Shown piece after piece: positions 33,112 to 40,717 of a stretch of DNA of 43,258 nucleotides. The stretch is from a virus. The stretch is taken from IMG/VR virus record IMGVR_UViG_3300028829_003842, positions 1 to 43,258 of that record, one strand, 5' to 3'. The notes below the pieces were generated by a model. The model saw only the letters and a program-made list of their open reading frames with translations. It was not told the origin of the DNA and made no database searches. The translations under genes and the position numbers were made by a program. Each line of letters opens with the position of its first letter. Within the stretch, counting starts at the first letter, position 1.

Positions 33112-33151
33112 TGTCAATTAGTAAAAAAGCGTAATTTTAATAACTAATAGC

Positions 33152-33182
33152 AAAAAAAAATCGGGATTTTAGTCCCGATTTT
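33152..33182 (-). terminator. Rho-independent terminator
   Basis: Minus-strand stem of 10 bp (AAAATCGGGA / TCCCGATTTT, 33157-33182) with a 6-nt loop, followed on the minus strand by nine T. It ends transcription arriving from the portal/protease side and separates it from the scaffold/capsid unit. Confidence 0.88.
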
Positions 33183-33210
33183 AATTTTTAAAATATTATA
33201 TTAAAGTATA

Positions 33211-33420
33211 TTATTCATACACCTCATCGATTTTACTCTCCACACAAGCAGTGATTCTCCAATCATAAACAAAATCTTTAAAGTTTTTAGTGACTTTAGC
33301 CTCAACGTCAGTTACGTTATAACCCTTAACTAATTTTTCCTCTCTGATTTTTTTTACCTTACCCGAATTTTCATCAGGAAGGTCATACTGTACTTTAGCA
33401 ACAAAATATTTTTCGTCCAT
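33211..33420 (-). CDS. Small DUF4494-like protein
   Basis: 69 aa. It resembles DUF4494 in order and spacing: YFVAKVQYDLPDENSGKVKK, then EEKLVKGYNVTDVEAKV and a final ITACVESKIDE strand. DUF4494 is, from memory, found mostly in Bacteroidota and their phages; function unknown. It lies between the protease gene and a terminator, so it is the last gene of the upstream head unit. Confidence 0.6.
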   Translation of the reverse strand: MDEKYFVAKVQYDLPDENSGKVKKIREEKLVKGYNVTDVEAKVTKNFKDFVYDWRITACVESKIDEVYE

Positions 33421-33441
33421 TTTTATTTTTTTTAATAAGGT

Positions 33442-34166
33442 TTAATAACCTAAATAATCGGATAACTTTTTCATTAAGTCAACACTTTTACCTAAACTAC
33501 TATCTACATTTGATTCAGTAGCTCTATTCTGAGTTTCTTCTTCAATATTTTCTTCATACTTACCTCTATCGTCTTTATTCAAGAATAAATAAGCTCCGGG
33601 AGTTGAAGGTGATGAAACTAAATCAAAACATATCAATTCAAAATCCTCTTGGACTTCATTTCTTTCTCCTTTCTTCACTAATGAACCAACACCACGAGAA
33701 GATACTCCCATAGTAACCCCCTGTCTCATTAAGTTAGCTGCTTGGTCACCGGGACAAGACACAACACCTCTTTCATGAAAACCTGGTGAGGTTAGTAATT
33801 TAATCTTACCCATAAGAGTGTTACCTTCCCACCACACATCTGTTATAAGATGTGAAACACGGTCTAAATCAATTAAAGAAGATTCGGGGTGGTTAAGTTC
33901 AGATATCGATAATCCCTTTTCGATTGCCTTTTTATAATTATCGGCTTCACGTCTTAATATTTTTTTTCAGGATATACTCTACCGTTTCTATTTGGCGTAT
34001 CAAATTTCTGTAAAGTCGCATAAAACTCAAAGGGTTTAGAGTGTTCTAACTGACCATAGGATTCTTTAATTACTTTAGAGTTCCTACCGTCATTAGGGTT
34101 TATTGACCCAGCATCCCACTCAACTAAAATACCTTTACCTATATCGTTTGGTCCTAATATTTTCAT
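33442..34166 (-). CDS. Prohead maturation protease, gp21-like, split by a frameshift
   Basis: Two frames together encode one protease. Frame 0 from ATG 34166 gives 70 aa ending FDTPNRNGRVYPEKKY and a stop at 33954. The -1 frame continues from 33960 as ILRREADNYKKAIEKGLSIS, with the catalytic-type His in SELNHPES, then WWEGNTLMGKIKLL and the Ser motif MGVSSRGVGSL, ending at 33442. Joined by a -1 shift on GAAAAAAAA the product is 241 aa, close to T4 gp21 (212). Without the shift neither catalytic residue is made. Either an A-run sequencing error or a real programmed slip on A AAA AAA. Confidence 0.85.
33960..33967 (-). other. A8 slippery run at the frame junction of the prohead protease
   Basis: On the coding strand the codons are GAA AAA AAA TAT TAA. 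The heptamer A AAA AAA is in the correct phase for -1 slippage, and the zero frame stops two codons later. A 7-bp complementary pair (33937-33943 with 33907-33913) lies downstream but starts 17 nt away, further than usual for a stimulatory hairpin. Confidence 0.6.
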
Positions 34167-34177
34167 ACTTTTTTTAT

Positions 34178-34185
34178 TATAAATA
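34178..34185 (-). promoter_or_regulatory. ATATTTATA-type element before the protease gene
   Basis: Coding-strand AACATATTTATAATAAA, 11 nt before the ATG at 34166, in the 21-bp gap behind the preceding gene. Same core as the elements before 22033, 26238, 34731 and 36941. Confidence 0.4.
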
Positions 34186-34187
34186 TG

Positions 34188-34631
34188 TTAGACCAACTCT
34201 TTTGTCGATTTACTCTTATGTACTTTGAAATAATTTATCCCTTTTATGTTGTCTTTGTAGACCGCTCTGAGTATGTCTTTTATTTTTTCCCTCAAGATTA
34301 GGGATTTAAAATCTGTTATCTCTTTAACGAATAAAGTTATTTCTAAGTTCATAAAACTCCTTTTACCTTTTTGAATTCCACTACTCCTTAAGTCTAAATC
34401 CACTATATTAAATTTCTCAAATGTTAAAGGGTCACAAATCTCATGTAATGTCTGTTTTATAGTTTTTTCTAAATAACTTGTTGCTCTTTCCCAATTATCA
34501 AATTCTTTTATGGGTTCTACCCACGTCTGTAATACAATATACAGTGATTTTAAATTTTTTGCATCTACCGTACCATAATGACATTTCACATCACTAAATA
34601 ATTTTAGCTGTGATGTTTTTCCTTTTTTCAT
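34188..34631 (-). CDS. Hypothetical phage protein of the head block
   Basis: 147 aa, mixed alpha/beta, starting MKKGKTSQLKLFSDVKCHYG, with SLYIVLQTWVEPIKEFDNWE and SFMNLEITLFVKEITDFKSL. No signature recognised. In T4 the place between portal and protease holds the small core proteins gp67 and gp68 (gp68 is 141 aa), but I see no sequence evidence for that identity; a neck or tail-completion role is equally possible. Confidence 0.65.
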   Translation of the reverse strand: MKKGKTSQLKLFSDVKCHYGTVDAKNLKSLYIVLQTWVEPIKEFDNWERATSYLEKTIKQTLHEICDPLTFEKFNIVDLDLRSSGIQKGKRSFMNLEITLFVKEITDFKSLILREKIKDILRAVYKDNIKGINYFKVHKSKSTKELV

Positions 34632-34705
34632 ATTATAACATAACTTTAAAAGTTTATTTATTTAAATAAAATATAGTCTAATAATGGTAATATGTCAAAA
34701 ACACA

Positions 34706-34713
34706 TATTTATA
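34706..34713. promoter_or_regulatory. Late-type octamer in the divergent 99-bp gap
   Basis: TATAAATA on the minus strand (75 nt before the ATG at 34631), which reads CATATTTATA on the plus strand (17 nt before the bS21 ATG at 34731). The gap must drive both genes. Another candidate for the minus gene is AAATAAATAAAC nearer its start. Confidence 0.45.
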
Positions 34714-34730
34714 TTATATAAAACCGTATA

Positions 34731-34916
34731 ATGTTAATAGTAAAGGTAAAAAATAAGAATATTGAAGCCGCTTTGAAGAACTATAAATATAAAGTTTATA
34801 GAACTAAACAGATGCAGAAAATCAATGAAAATAAAGAGTATACGAAACCTTCGGTTGAAAGAAGGGAGGAACACAAAAAAGCTATCTACTTAAATAAAAA
34901 AAGAAACGACCTTTAA
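34731..34916 (+). CDS. rpsU: Phage-encoded 30S ribosomal protein bS21
   Basis: 61 aa, against about 65-71 in bacteria. It follows bS21 throughout: MLIVKVKNKNIEAALKNYKY at the N-terminus (compare V-I-K-V-x-E-N-E-x-x-x-x-A-L-R-R-F-K), then EYTKPSVERREEHKKA (compare E-x-Y-x-K-P-T/S-x-x-R-K/R-x-x-K-x-A) and a basic end. Phage bS21 copies are known in pelagiphages and others and are thought to join host ribosomes. It is the only plus-strand gene in the minus-strand head block, in its own divergent unit, with no Shine-Dalgarno sequence in its leader. Its stop overlaps the convergent LamG gene's stop by 4 nt. Confidence 0.8.
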   Translation: MLIVKVKNKNIEAALKNYKYKVYRTKQMQKINENKEYTKPSVERREEHKKAIYLNKKRNDL

Positions 34917-35974
34917 CTGTTAGAGTACCATTGGTCGAAAATATCCAAATTCTTTCTTATCTCAGCATCACTTAAAACTCTATTATATATAAGTAGTGTT
35001 CCCATTCTTATATCACCTCCTCGGTCACCATCCCCACTACCTGTAAATGTAGAACCTAACCTTGGAAAACTGTGTGTGGTTCCGGAACCTAACGCATAAG
35101 TAGTGGCGTTTTCCGCACCGTTATACCAATTACTCGCAGTACCACTGTCAAAAACGGAAACCCAACTATTCCACTCTCCCACATTAAAAACATCCCCATC
35201 CTGCGCCTGCGCAAAGTAATCATGGTTACCCTCAGGTTCACCTAAACCGTTCGTTTCCGCCTCGGGCCAGTACTTTGTAGTACTACCATTTAAAGACCTC
35301 AACGCCATATAGTTAACGAACTTACCCCCGAAAAACGCTTGTGAGTTAGAGTATTGACTACCTCCATTATAATCGCTCCACCAATAGAATAAAAGTGTGG
35401 AGTCTCCGTTTCCGGCTCTTGATATTTCACTATCAAAAGTTAATACTTTTATATTTGATGAGTCATCTGTTTCAACCCTAAAGTAAGCAGGTGAACCTCC
35501 ACCGGGATTAACCCACATAGATGCGTTAGTTAAAGTTCCATCAATATTACTAGTACTACCTGACGGAGCAATGTTGGTCACTGCCGTGCCTGTACCAGGA
35601 TAAGATGAAGTTTTGTTTGGGTCCATATACAGAAGTAATCCGTCTCTTACTACGTCACCATCTAATAGTTGATTGTCGTCCCCTTCAATCGCATCGGCTA
35701 CCTGAGGTACATTCGAGAATGATGTCCCCATTTTGTGATTATAAAATCTTACTAACTCAGTATCATTAGGGGGACAATTTATATGAGGACCATTTCCTGA
35801 CGTATCATATCTATACCATGTATACCCACCTACTGGAGGGTTAATACCGATATACCACCCCTCTAAATCACCATAAGGAACGTTACCGATATTATTTGCA
35901 CTCCATACATTACCATATTGGTCTGCGTCGTTTACGGTCGTATTAGACCATTTAAGATATTTTCTATCCGACAT
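34913..35974 (-). CDS. LamG/ConA-like lectin-fold virion protein in the head operon
   Basis: 353 aa. Residues 1-110 form an N-terminal attachment-type region. From about residue 111 a LamG_3-like jelly roll begins (DGLLLYMDPNKTSSYPGTGT), runs through SDYNGGSQYSNSQAFFGGKF and NWYNGAENATTYALG, and closes with the diagnostic IRMGTLLIYNRVLSDAEIRK. Such domains bind glycans. The gene starts within the stop of the small membrane protein gene (TAATG), so it is in the head unit; a capsid-surface fibre or decoration is a reasonable inference. Confidence 0.7.
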   Translation of the reverse strand: MSDRKYLKWSNTTVNDADQYGNVWSANNIGNVPYGDLEGWYIGINPPVGGYTWYRYDTSGNGPHINCPPNDTELVRFYNHKMGTSFSNVPQVADAIEGDDNQLLDGDVVRDGLLLYMDPNKTSSYPGTGTAVTNIAPSGSTSNIDGTLTNASMWVNPGGGSPAYFRVETDDSSNIKVLTFDSEISRAGNGDSTLLFYWWSDYNGGSQYSNSQAFFGGKFVNYMALRSLNGSTTKYWPEAETNGLGEPEGNHDYFAQAQDGDVFNVGEWNSWVSVFDSGTASNWYNGAENATTYALGSGTTHSFPRLGSTFTGSGDGDRGGDIRMGTLLIYNRVLSDAEIRKNLDIFDQWYSNS

Positions 35975-36204
35975 TACTCTTCAAATCCTTTAGTCCTTGA
36001 AAATTTCTCAAGTGTTGTGAATCCTAACCCAGCACCTACAATATACATCATACCGTCCCAAACGTATTTTTGTAGAGGAATATCCATAAATATATTTGCA
36101 ACAAATGCAACACACATCATGAAAAATGCTACTATAGTAACAAATCTTTTTGATGATTTTTGACCATCAACGTCACCTAATAATGATGTGAAAAATTTTC
36201 TCAT
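35974..36204 (-). CDS. Small two-helix membrane protein, holin candidate
   Basis: 76 aa. Two membrane segments: residues 21-40 (FVTIVAFFMMCVAFVANIFM) and about 46-64 (WDGMMYIVGAGLGFTT), joined by a short polar turn, with a basic SSKR before the first and a charged C-terminus. Size and layout fit a class II-type holin, but no endolysin gene is next to it, so a virion or other membrane role is possible. It overlaps its upstream neighbour by 4 nt. Confidence 0.5.
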   Translation of the reverse strand: MRKFFTSLLGDVDGQKSSKRFVTIVAFFMMCVAFVANIFMDIPLQKYVWDGMMYIVGAGLGFTTLEKFSRTKGFEE

Positions 36205-36941
36205 GAAATAAGTCCACTTTCTAATTTTCTTAATTTATATAAAGACGTTAAACTATTTTCCGACTCATTAATTTTATTAATAGTCTTTTGTAATTTTTCT
36301 TTTAATTCGGTATCGGTAGATTCGTTTAGGTTATTGTTTAACTTTTCTATTACTGAGTCTTTTGTGTTGGATATTTCCTCTTTTAATGATTTATCATCTA
36401 AAGAAATAAAATACTTTAACTCATTCTTATCTGACTCATTTAATGTAACATACTCATCATTAAATGTTTTAGTCGCAACTTTTAACATAGTTGATATAGG
36501 TAGATTAATTGATGTACTTTCTTTAACTACTATTGTTTTTAATAAATTGTTTTTAATCTTTAATTTAGACTCTAAAAGAGACTCTAAATTTTTCACAACG
36601 TTTTTAGTGTAGATTTGATAGTCAATATCGGGATATCTATTATCCACATTTTCTTTTAGTAACCCGTCAATCCATTCACCTAAAGAGTTAATTTTAGTTT
36701 GATTATTATCAATTAAATCTCTTAATTGTTCAAATGATTCTGATATATAATCATCAACTATACTTTCATTTAATCCCTTTTGTGACGATAACTCATCATA
36801 TATGTAATAAGCTTCAGAAATAGATTTATCATCTATAACGTAATGTTTAAATTCTTTTAATCCTTTTTTAAAAATATTTTTTTTGTAATTCTTCTCAAAA
36901 AAAGTTTCGATTTTAGTTTTTATTAATCCGAATGAATTCAT
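36201..36941 (-). CDS. Hypothetical helical protein of the head block
   Basis: 246 aa, almost wholly helical, Lys/Glu/Asn-rich, with several Leu/Ile heptads (KEEISNTKDSVIEKLNNNLN; LKEKLQKTINKINESENSLT). It lies directly after the portal gene, where T4 has the small prohead-core proteins, so an internal core protein is plausible. No sequence signature supports a specific name. Confidence 0.6.
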   Translation of the reverse strand: MNSFGLIKTKIETFFEKNYKKNIFKKGLKEFKHYVIDDKSISEAYYIYDELSSQKGLNESIVDDYISESFEQLRDLIDNNQTKINSLGEWIDGLLKENVDNRYPDIDYQIYTKNVVKNLESLLESKLKIKNNLLKTIVVKESTSINLPISTMLKVATKTFNDEYVTLNESDKNELKYFISLDDKSLKEEISNTKDSVIEKLNNNLNESTDTELKEKLQKTINKINESENSLTSLYKLRKLESGLIS

Positions 36942-36953
36942 GGTATTTTATTT

Positions 36954-36961
36954 TATAAATA
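36954..36961 (-). promoter_or_regulatory. ATATTTATA-type element between portal and next gene
   Basis: Coding-strand GATATTTATAAAAT, beginning right after the portal stop and ending 12 nt before the ATG at 36941. Confidence 0.4.
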
Positions 36962-38872
36962 TCAATCATTTAGTAATGCGTTCAATTTATCTTCAATTTC
37001 ACCTAACGACTGTCTTCCTTTAGATAAGTCTAATGTAGTTTTTCCATTAATAAAATCATCTTCTAATAATATATCTAAATCTTTATTACTAATAAATCTT
37101 TCAGGAGTTATCTCCCCACCGGTATCACCACCGGTATCACCACCTAAGTCACCACCTAAGTCACCACCTAAGTCACCACCTAAGTCACCACCTAAGTCAC
37201 CACCTAAATCACCACCTAAGTCACCACCTAAGTCACCACCTAAGTCACCAGTTGACATTCCTGCCGTATCACCTACTCCGGAGTCTGTTGTTTCGTCACC
37301 CATAGCATCACCACCTTCACCAGGTCTATCACCATATAACTTGTCTATATTAGCAAATATACCTGTCTTACTTATTACTTCAGATGTCTTTTCTAATTCA
37401 GCGGCAACTGCCTTTTCCATTCTTTGTTGTTGAATATCCAACTTAATTTCATCATCACTAAATCCAAGAATGTGTTTCTTAGCCCAAGACGATGAAACAG
37501 GTAGAATACCATTACCTGGGTCAGTAACCGCATCTCTATAAAGTTGTATTTTTTGTGTCCATTGCTCCATCTTTAATAAGTCTGCCTGTGCAGACGGATT
37601 AGTTAATCCTAAAGTAAAGTTACCCAATTCATCTTCAAAACCTAAAAGATATAGATGAACTATAGCAATTTTGTTAAGTTCTTGAACCATAGATTTCTGT
37701 ATTCTATTTATAGTTCTAGCAAACCTAATATCTTGTAAAGATAAGCTTTTACCATCTCCAACTACCTCTTCAAAACCTAAGAAAGCTTTAGGCACCCTCA
37801 AAGAAGTTAATAATTTTTTTTGTATATACTCAATATCGGCAATTTCAGATAGGTTTTGAGCCCCTGGTAATGTATCTATAGGATTAGGTGCGTTAGGGTC
37901 CCTAACGGGAATAAAATAGTCTTGGTCGACAGCCATTTGATTATATCTTAAGTCCACATTTCCATTGTTTGAATCGACTACCTGGTCTCTTTTGAACTTA
38001 TTAGCCACTCGTTGTACGTAAGGTTCGACATCCTTATCATCCATATTACCTACAAATATCTTAAATACTCTTCTTTCGGGAGCTCTAGACGTTCTGTAAA
38101 TTAACATAGCATCTTCTGATAGTATCAACTGTTTCCAAATTCTTCTACCTTTTTCCAACATAGATGTTCCGTATGGTAGTTTTCTATCATCACCTAACAA
38201 TCTGAAGTGAGCAACTTCCCACGTATTAAAAGTAATATCTTTATTCTGCCACAAAAATTTTAATGAGTCATTTTCACTTTCAGTTGAGTTCCTTTCGGGT
38301 TTAATCTTCATACCTCTCTCCTGTCTAGTAATCTCAATATTAGGTAGTTGTTGTGCCCCCATAATACCTTTTTCAGGGTCTAATTTTAAATACACAAAAT
38401 TATCACCGTACTTACATGTGTTACGTGTCCACATGGGTAAGTTAGTATTAATATCTAATCTATTATTAAATAAATCGGCTAAAACTGATTTTATTCTTTT
38501 ACTTTCAGAATAAATTTGTAATATATACCCATCTTCGTCGGGAGTGGTAGACTCTTCAGAATAAATGTCTAAAGCGGCTGAAATTTCAGGAGTATATTCC
38601 ATACTTTCATAGTCATAAAAAGATGCTAAACGTGTGGGTTCATAATAAACGGCTTGAGTATATAAATTGTTTTCGATTTTTTGCCATTGCTGACCTAAAT
38701 ATAATGTTTGTTGAGCTTGTAATTTCTCTCTCTCGTATTCTTTTTTGTCGGTAGTTTTTAATATTTGTTTTTTATCAAAATTATAAACTGGGGCTTGTTG
38801 GTCTAAGGTAGAGTCCGGTCCAAATACCTTAGTCAACCTTTGCCATATAGTAAAATTGTTATTATCAGCCAT
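36962..38872 (-). CDS. Portal protein, T4 gp20-like
   Basis: 636 aa. gp20-type landmarks: LASFYDYESMEYTPEISAAL, LDIYSEESTTPDEDGYILQI, WTRNTCKYGDNFVYLKLDPE, then APERRVFKIFVGNMDDKD and the clip/stem region ADIEYIQKKLLTSLRVPKAF with GKSLSLQDIRFARTINRIQK. It forms the dodecameric DNA gate of the head. The C-terminal tail after residue 530 is not gp20-like: it holds nine GGDL and two GGDT units, followed by a conserved-looking 45-aa end (ITPERFISNKDLDILLEDDF). It lies between terminase and the helical core candidate. An ATATTTATT sequence lies 9 nt before the start. Confidence 0.92.
   Translation of the reverse strand: MADNNNFTIWQRLTKVFGPDSTLDQQAPVYNFDKKQILKTTDKKEYEREKLQAQQTLYLGQQWQKIENNLYTQAVYYEPTRLASFYDYESMEYTPEISAALDIYSEESTTPDEDGYILQIYSESKRIKSVLADLFNNRLDINTNLPMWTRNTCKYGDNFVYLKLDPEKGIMGAQQLPNIEITRQERGMKIKPERNSTESENDSLKFLWQNKDITFNTWEVAHFRLLGDDRKLPYGTSMLEKGRRIWKQLILSEDAMLIYRTSRAPERRVFKIFVGNMDDKDVEPYVQRVANKFKRDQVVDSNNGNVDLRYNQMAVDQDYFIPVRDPNAPNPIDTLPGAQNLSEIADIEYIQKKLLTSLRVPKAFLGFEEVVGDGKSLSLQDIRFARTINRIQKSMVQELNKIAIVHLYLLGFEDELGNFTLGLTNPSAQADLLKMEQWTQKIQLYRDAVTDPGNGILPVSSSWAKKHILGFSDDEIKLDIQQQRMEKAVAAELEKTSEVISKTGIFANIDKLYGDRPGEGGDAMGDETTDSGVGDTAGMSTGDLGGDLGGDLGGDLGGDLGGDLGGDLGGDLGGDLGGDTGGDTGGEITPERFISNKDLDILLEDDFINGKTTLDLSKGRQSLGEIEDKLNALLND
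37116..37250 (-). repeat. 12-bp tandem repeat (GGDL/GGDT) in the portal gene
   Basis: Eleven near-identical 12-bp units, differing at the Leu/Thr codon and one silent change. They encode an acidic, flexible Gly-Gly-Asp-Leu linker between the portal core and its last 50 residues. Confidence 0.93.
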
Positions 38873-38915
38873 CTTTTTTTAAATAAATATAAACTTTACT
38901 TAATTTAATTAAAGG

Positions 38916-40697
38916 TTATCTACGATTACCTCCAAATAACCAACCGTAATCCTCATAATCTTTTTTAGTGTAACCATCAATTCGTCTATGATGATTGTGT
39001 TGATTGGCTGGCATTACAGGTAAACCTGGATTGAATTCCTTAGATGAGTTTTTTACTGGAGTCTCATTAACCAACCAACTTTCCATCATAGCCTTTGTTT
39101 GGTCTGTCACCTTTTCAAGTTTAGTGAAAGAATTTTCGCCGACATATATTGCCATGGCCATAGCCATAATAAGGTCGTCGTGTTGACCTTTAATATGGTC
39201 AGGTCTTCCGTTTACATAAACAAAAGTATTTAGTTCATTCATAAGACGTGTAGAACGAACAATAAAATTATGTCTTAAAGCCTCCTCAAAAGAAGCCACA
39301 ATTTGAACTCTCTTCGAATTAAAGTTTAGACCAGGTATTTTCTCTATAGTGGAGGGGTTATACTTCCATTTATCGGCAACATTAGTACCTTCAACATATA
39401 AATCTTTATAATTCATTTCTTGCAATTTTCTTGCGGTAGAAACTCCCATACCGCCAGTAATATCGATAACTACAAATGCTGAATACATTGTCGCCCATTT
39501 GAATGCAACCTCAGCCGCGACATCAGGAGGTATTTTACCTAAATACTCTAAAACCTGTTCCCTCTCATCAAAATCTATAATACAAAAGGTAGTAAAGTCT
39601 TCACTGTCACCACGAGATACGTCAATACCCATAATATATTTGTGACCAACAACAGGTTCTTTCCATTGCCATAACGCACCACCCATAAACTTGTTTTCTG
39701 GTTCAACAATAAAGTTTTCCTTTATTTTTTCCACAGTATCATTAGGTATTACGTTATCACCTGAACCCAAGAAATTACACTCTAATTCCTGAGCAATTTT
39801 ACGTCTATCAAACTTAAGTTTCTTAGCCATACCCTCAAACCACGTAGAATACGGTTTGTACCCTTCAAGAAATTTAGATTTAATTTCTTCAAAATTTCTT
39901 TCCATAGGAGATATATGACCATACTCAATAATAATTTCGTCGTCATTGTAATCCTCCCTATTTAACATATAATGAACAATATCATTACATTTAATAAGTT
40001 TTAAATCTTTAGCGTACCGAGGGTCACGATACCAAAACATTTCAGTAATTTTAAAGTCATTCATACCCCTTAAACACTGGTCGTAAATAGAGTAATATAT
40101 TGGGTCGAATCCATTAGGTGTGGATATTACAATTACCTTACCTCCTGTAGATAGGGATGCCATACACGCAGACCAAAAGTCATTATCAGCCTCAATAAAT
40201 GCCGCTTCGTCAAACACAAGAATCGTAGGGGTATATCCACGAAGTGCGTCTTTTGATGTTGCGACTGACTTTACTTCACACCCATTAGTTAATTTATAAT
40301 GTCTTTGAGAGTTTTTCTCGTTGGAGAAGTCTACACCGAACCAAGAAGGCCACTGGTCCATAAAAGCCCTGATTTTACTTGCCATCTCAACAGACGTATC
40401 AAGTTTATTGGCAATTATAAGAATTTTTTCTGGCTTAGTTTTAGAGGCTGTGACTAACTTTTTAGATATCCAAGCGGATGTTACGGTAGATACTCCTGCC
40501 TGTCTATATTTAAGAGCTATATTTTCTTCAAAGGTATCATAATCATTTATTAAATACTCCTGGTCAGGAAATAATTTTAAAGGAACATATTTAGACTGAG
40601 TATTATCATAAGTCTGTAAATATGTTTTTAATGCATACGAGGTGTCTTTTACACACCTCGCATATTCTAATAATACCTTTTCTTTTGTTAACGCCAT
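38916..40697 (-). CDS. Terminase large subunit, gp17-like
   Basis: 593 aa. ATPase domain: the deviant P-loop KYRQAGVSTVTSAW (residues 64-76, with Arg and Gln rather than a Lys before the Ser/Thr), Walker B ILVFDEAAF near residue 160, and coupling motif VISTPNG. Nuclease domain: MGIDVSRGDSEDFTTF near residue 355 (first catalytic Asp), VVIDITGGMG, and the last Asp in GQHDDLIMAMAMA. The enzyme cuts concatemers and pumps DNA into the prohead through the portal. No small terminase was recognised in the window. Confidence 0.93.
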   Translation of the reverse strand: MALTKEKVLLEYARCVKDTSYALKTYLQTYDNTQSKYVPLKLFPDQEYLINDYDTFEENIALKYRQAGVSTVTSAWISKKLVTASKTKPEKILIIANKLDTSVEMASKIRAFMDQWPSWFGVDFSNEKNSQRHYKLTNGCEVKSVATSKDALRGYTPTILVFDEAAFIEADNDFWSACMASLSTGGKVIVISTPNGFDPIYYSIYDQCLRGMNDFKITEMFWYRDPRYAKDLKLIKCNDIVHYMLNREDYNDDEIIIEYGHISPMERNFEEIKSKFLEGYKPYSTWFEGMAKKLKFDRRKIAQELECNFLGSGDNVIPNDTVEKIKENFIVEPENKFMGGALWQWKEPVVGHKYIMGIDVSRGDSEDFTTFCIIDFDEREQVLEYLGKIPPDVAAEVAFKWATMYSAFVVIDITGGMGVSTARKLQEMNYKDLYVEGTNVADKWKYNPSTIEKIPGLNFNSKRVQIVASFEEALRHNFIVRSTRLMNELNTFVYVNGRPDHIKGQHDDLIMAMAMAIYVGENSFTKLEKVTDQTKAMMESWLVNETPVKNSSKEFNPGLPVMPANQHNHHRRIDGYTKKDYEDYGWLFGGNRR

Positions 40698-40717
40698 ATA
40701 GACATTTTAAATAACTT

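Noticed and set aside
33067-33117. Longer start for the scaffold protein
   Set aside because: The extra 17 residues would cover the promoter-like leader; the MADKK start at 33066 is normal for this class.
33442-33837. Independent gene starting at a GTG (MWWEGN)
   Set aside because: It is the C-terminal part of the prohead protease; the same frame extends upstream to the A-run with protease-like sequence including the catalytic-type His.
35974-36204. Firm holin assignment
   Set aside because: Two membrane helices fit, but no endolysin or spanin is adjacent, so only a candidate is reported.
37116-37250. Possible iteron or origin from 12-bp direct repeats
   Set aside because: The repeats are in frame inside the portal gene and encode GGDL; no replication gene is near.
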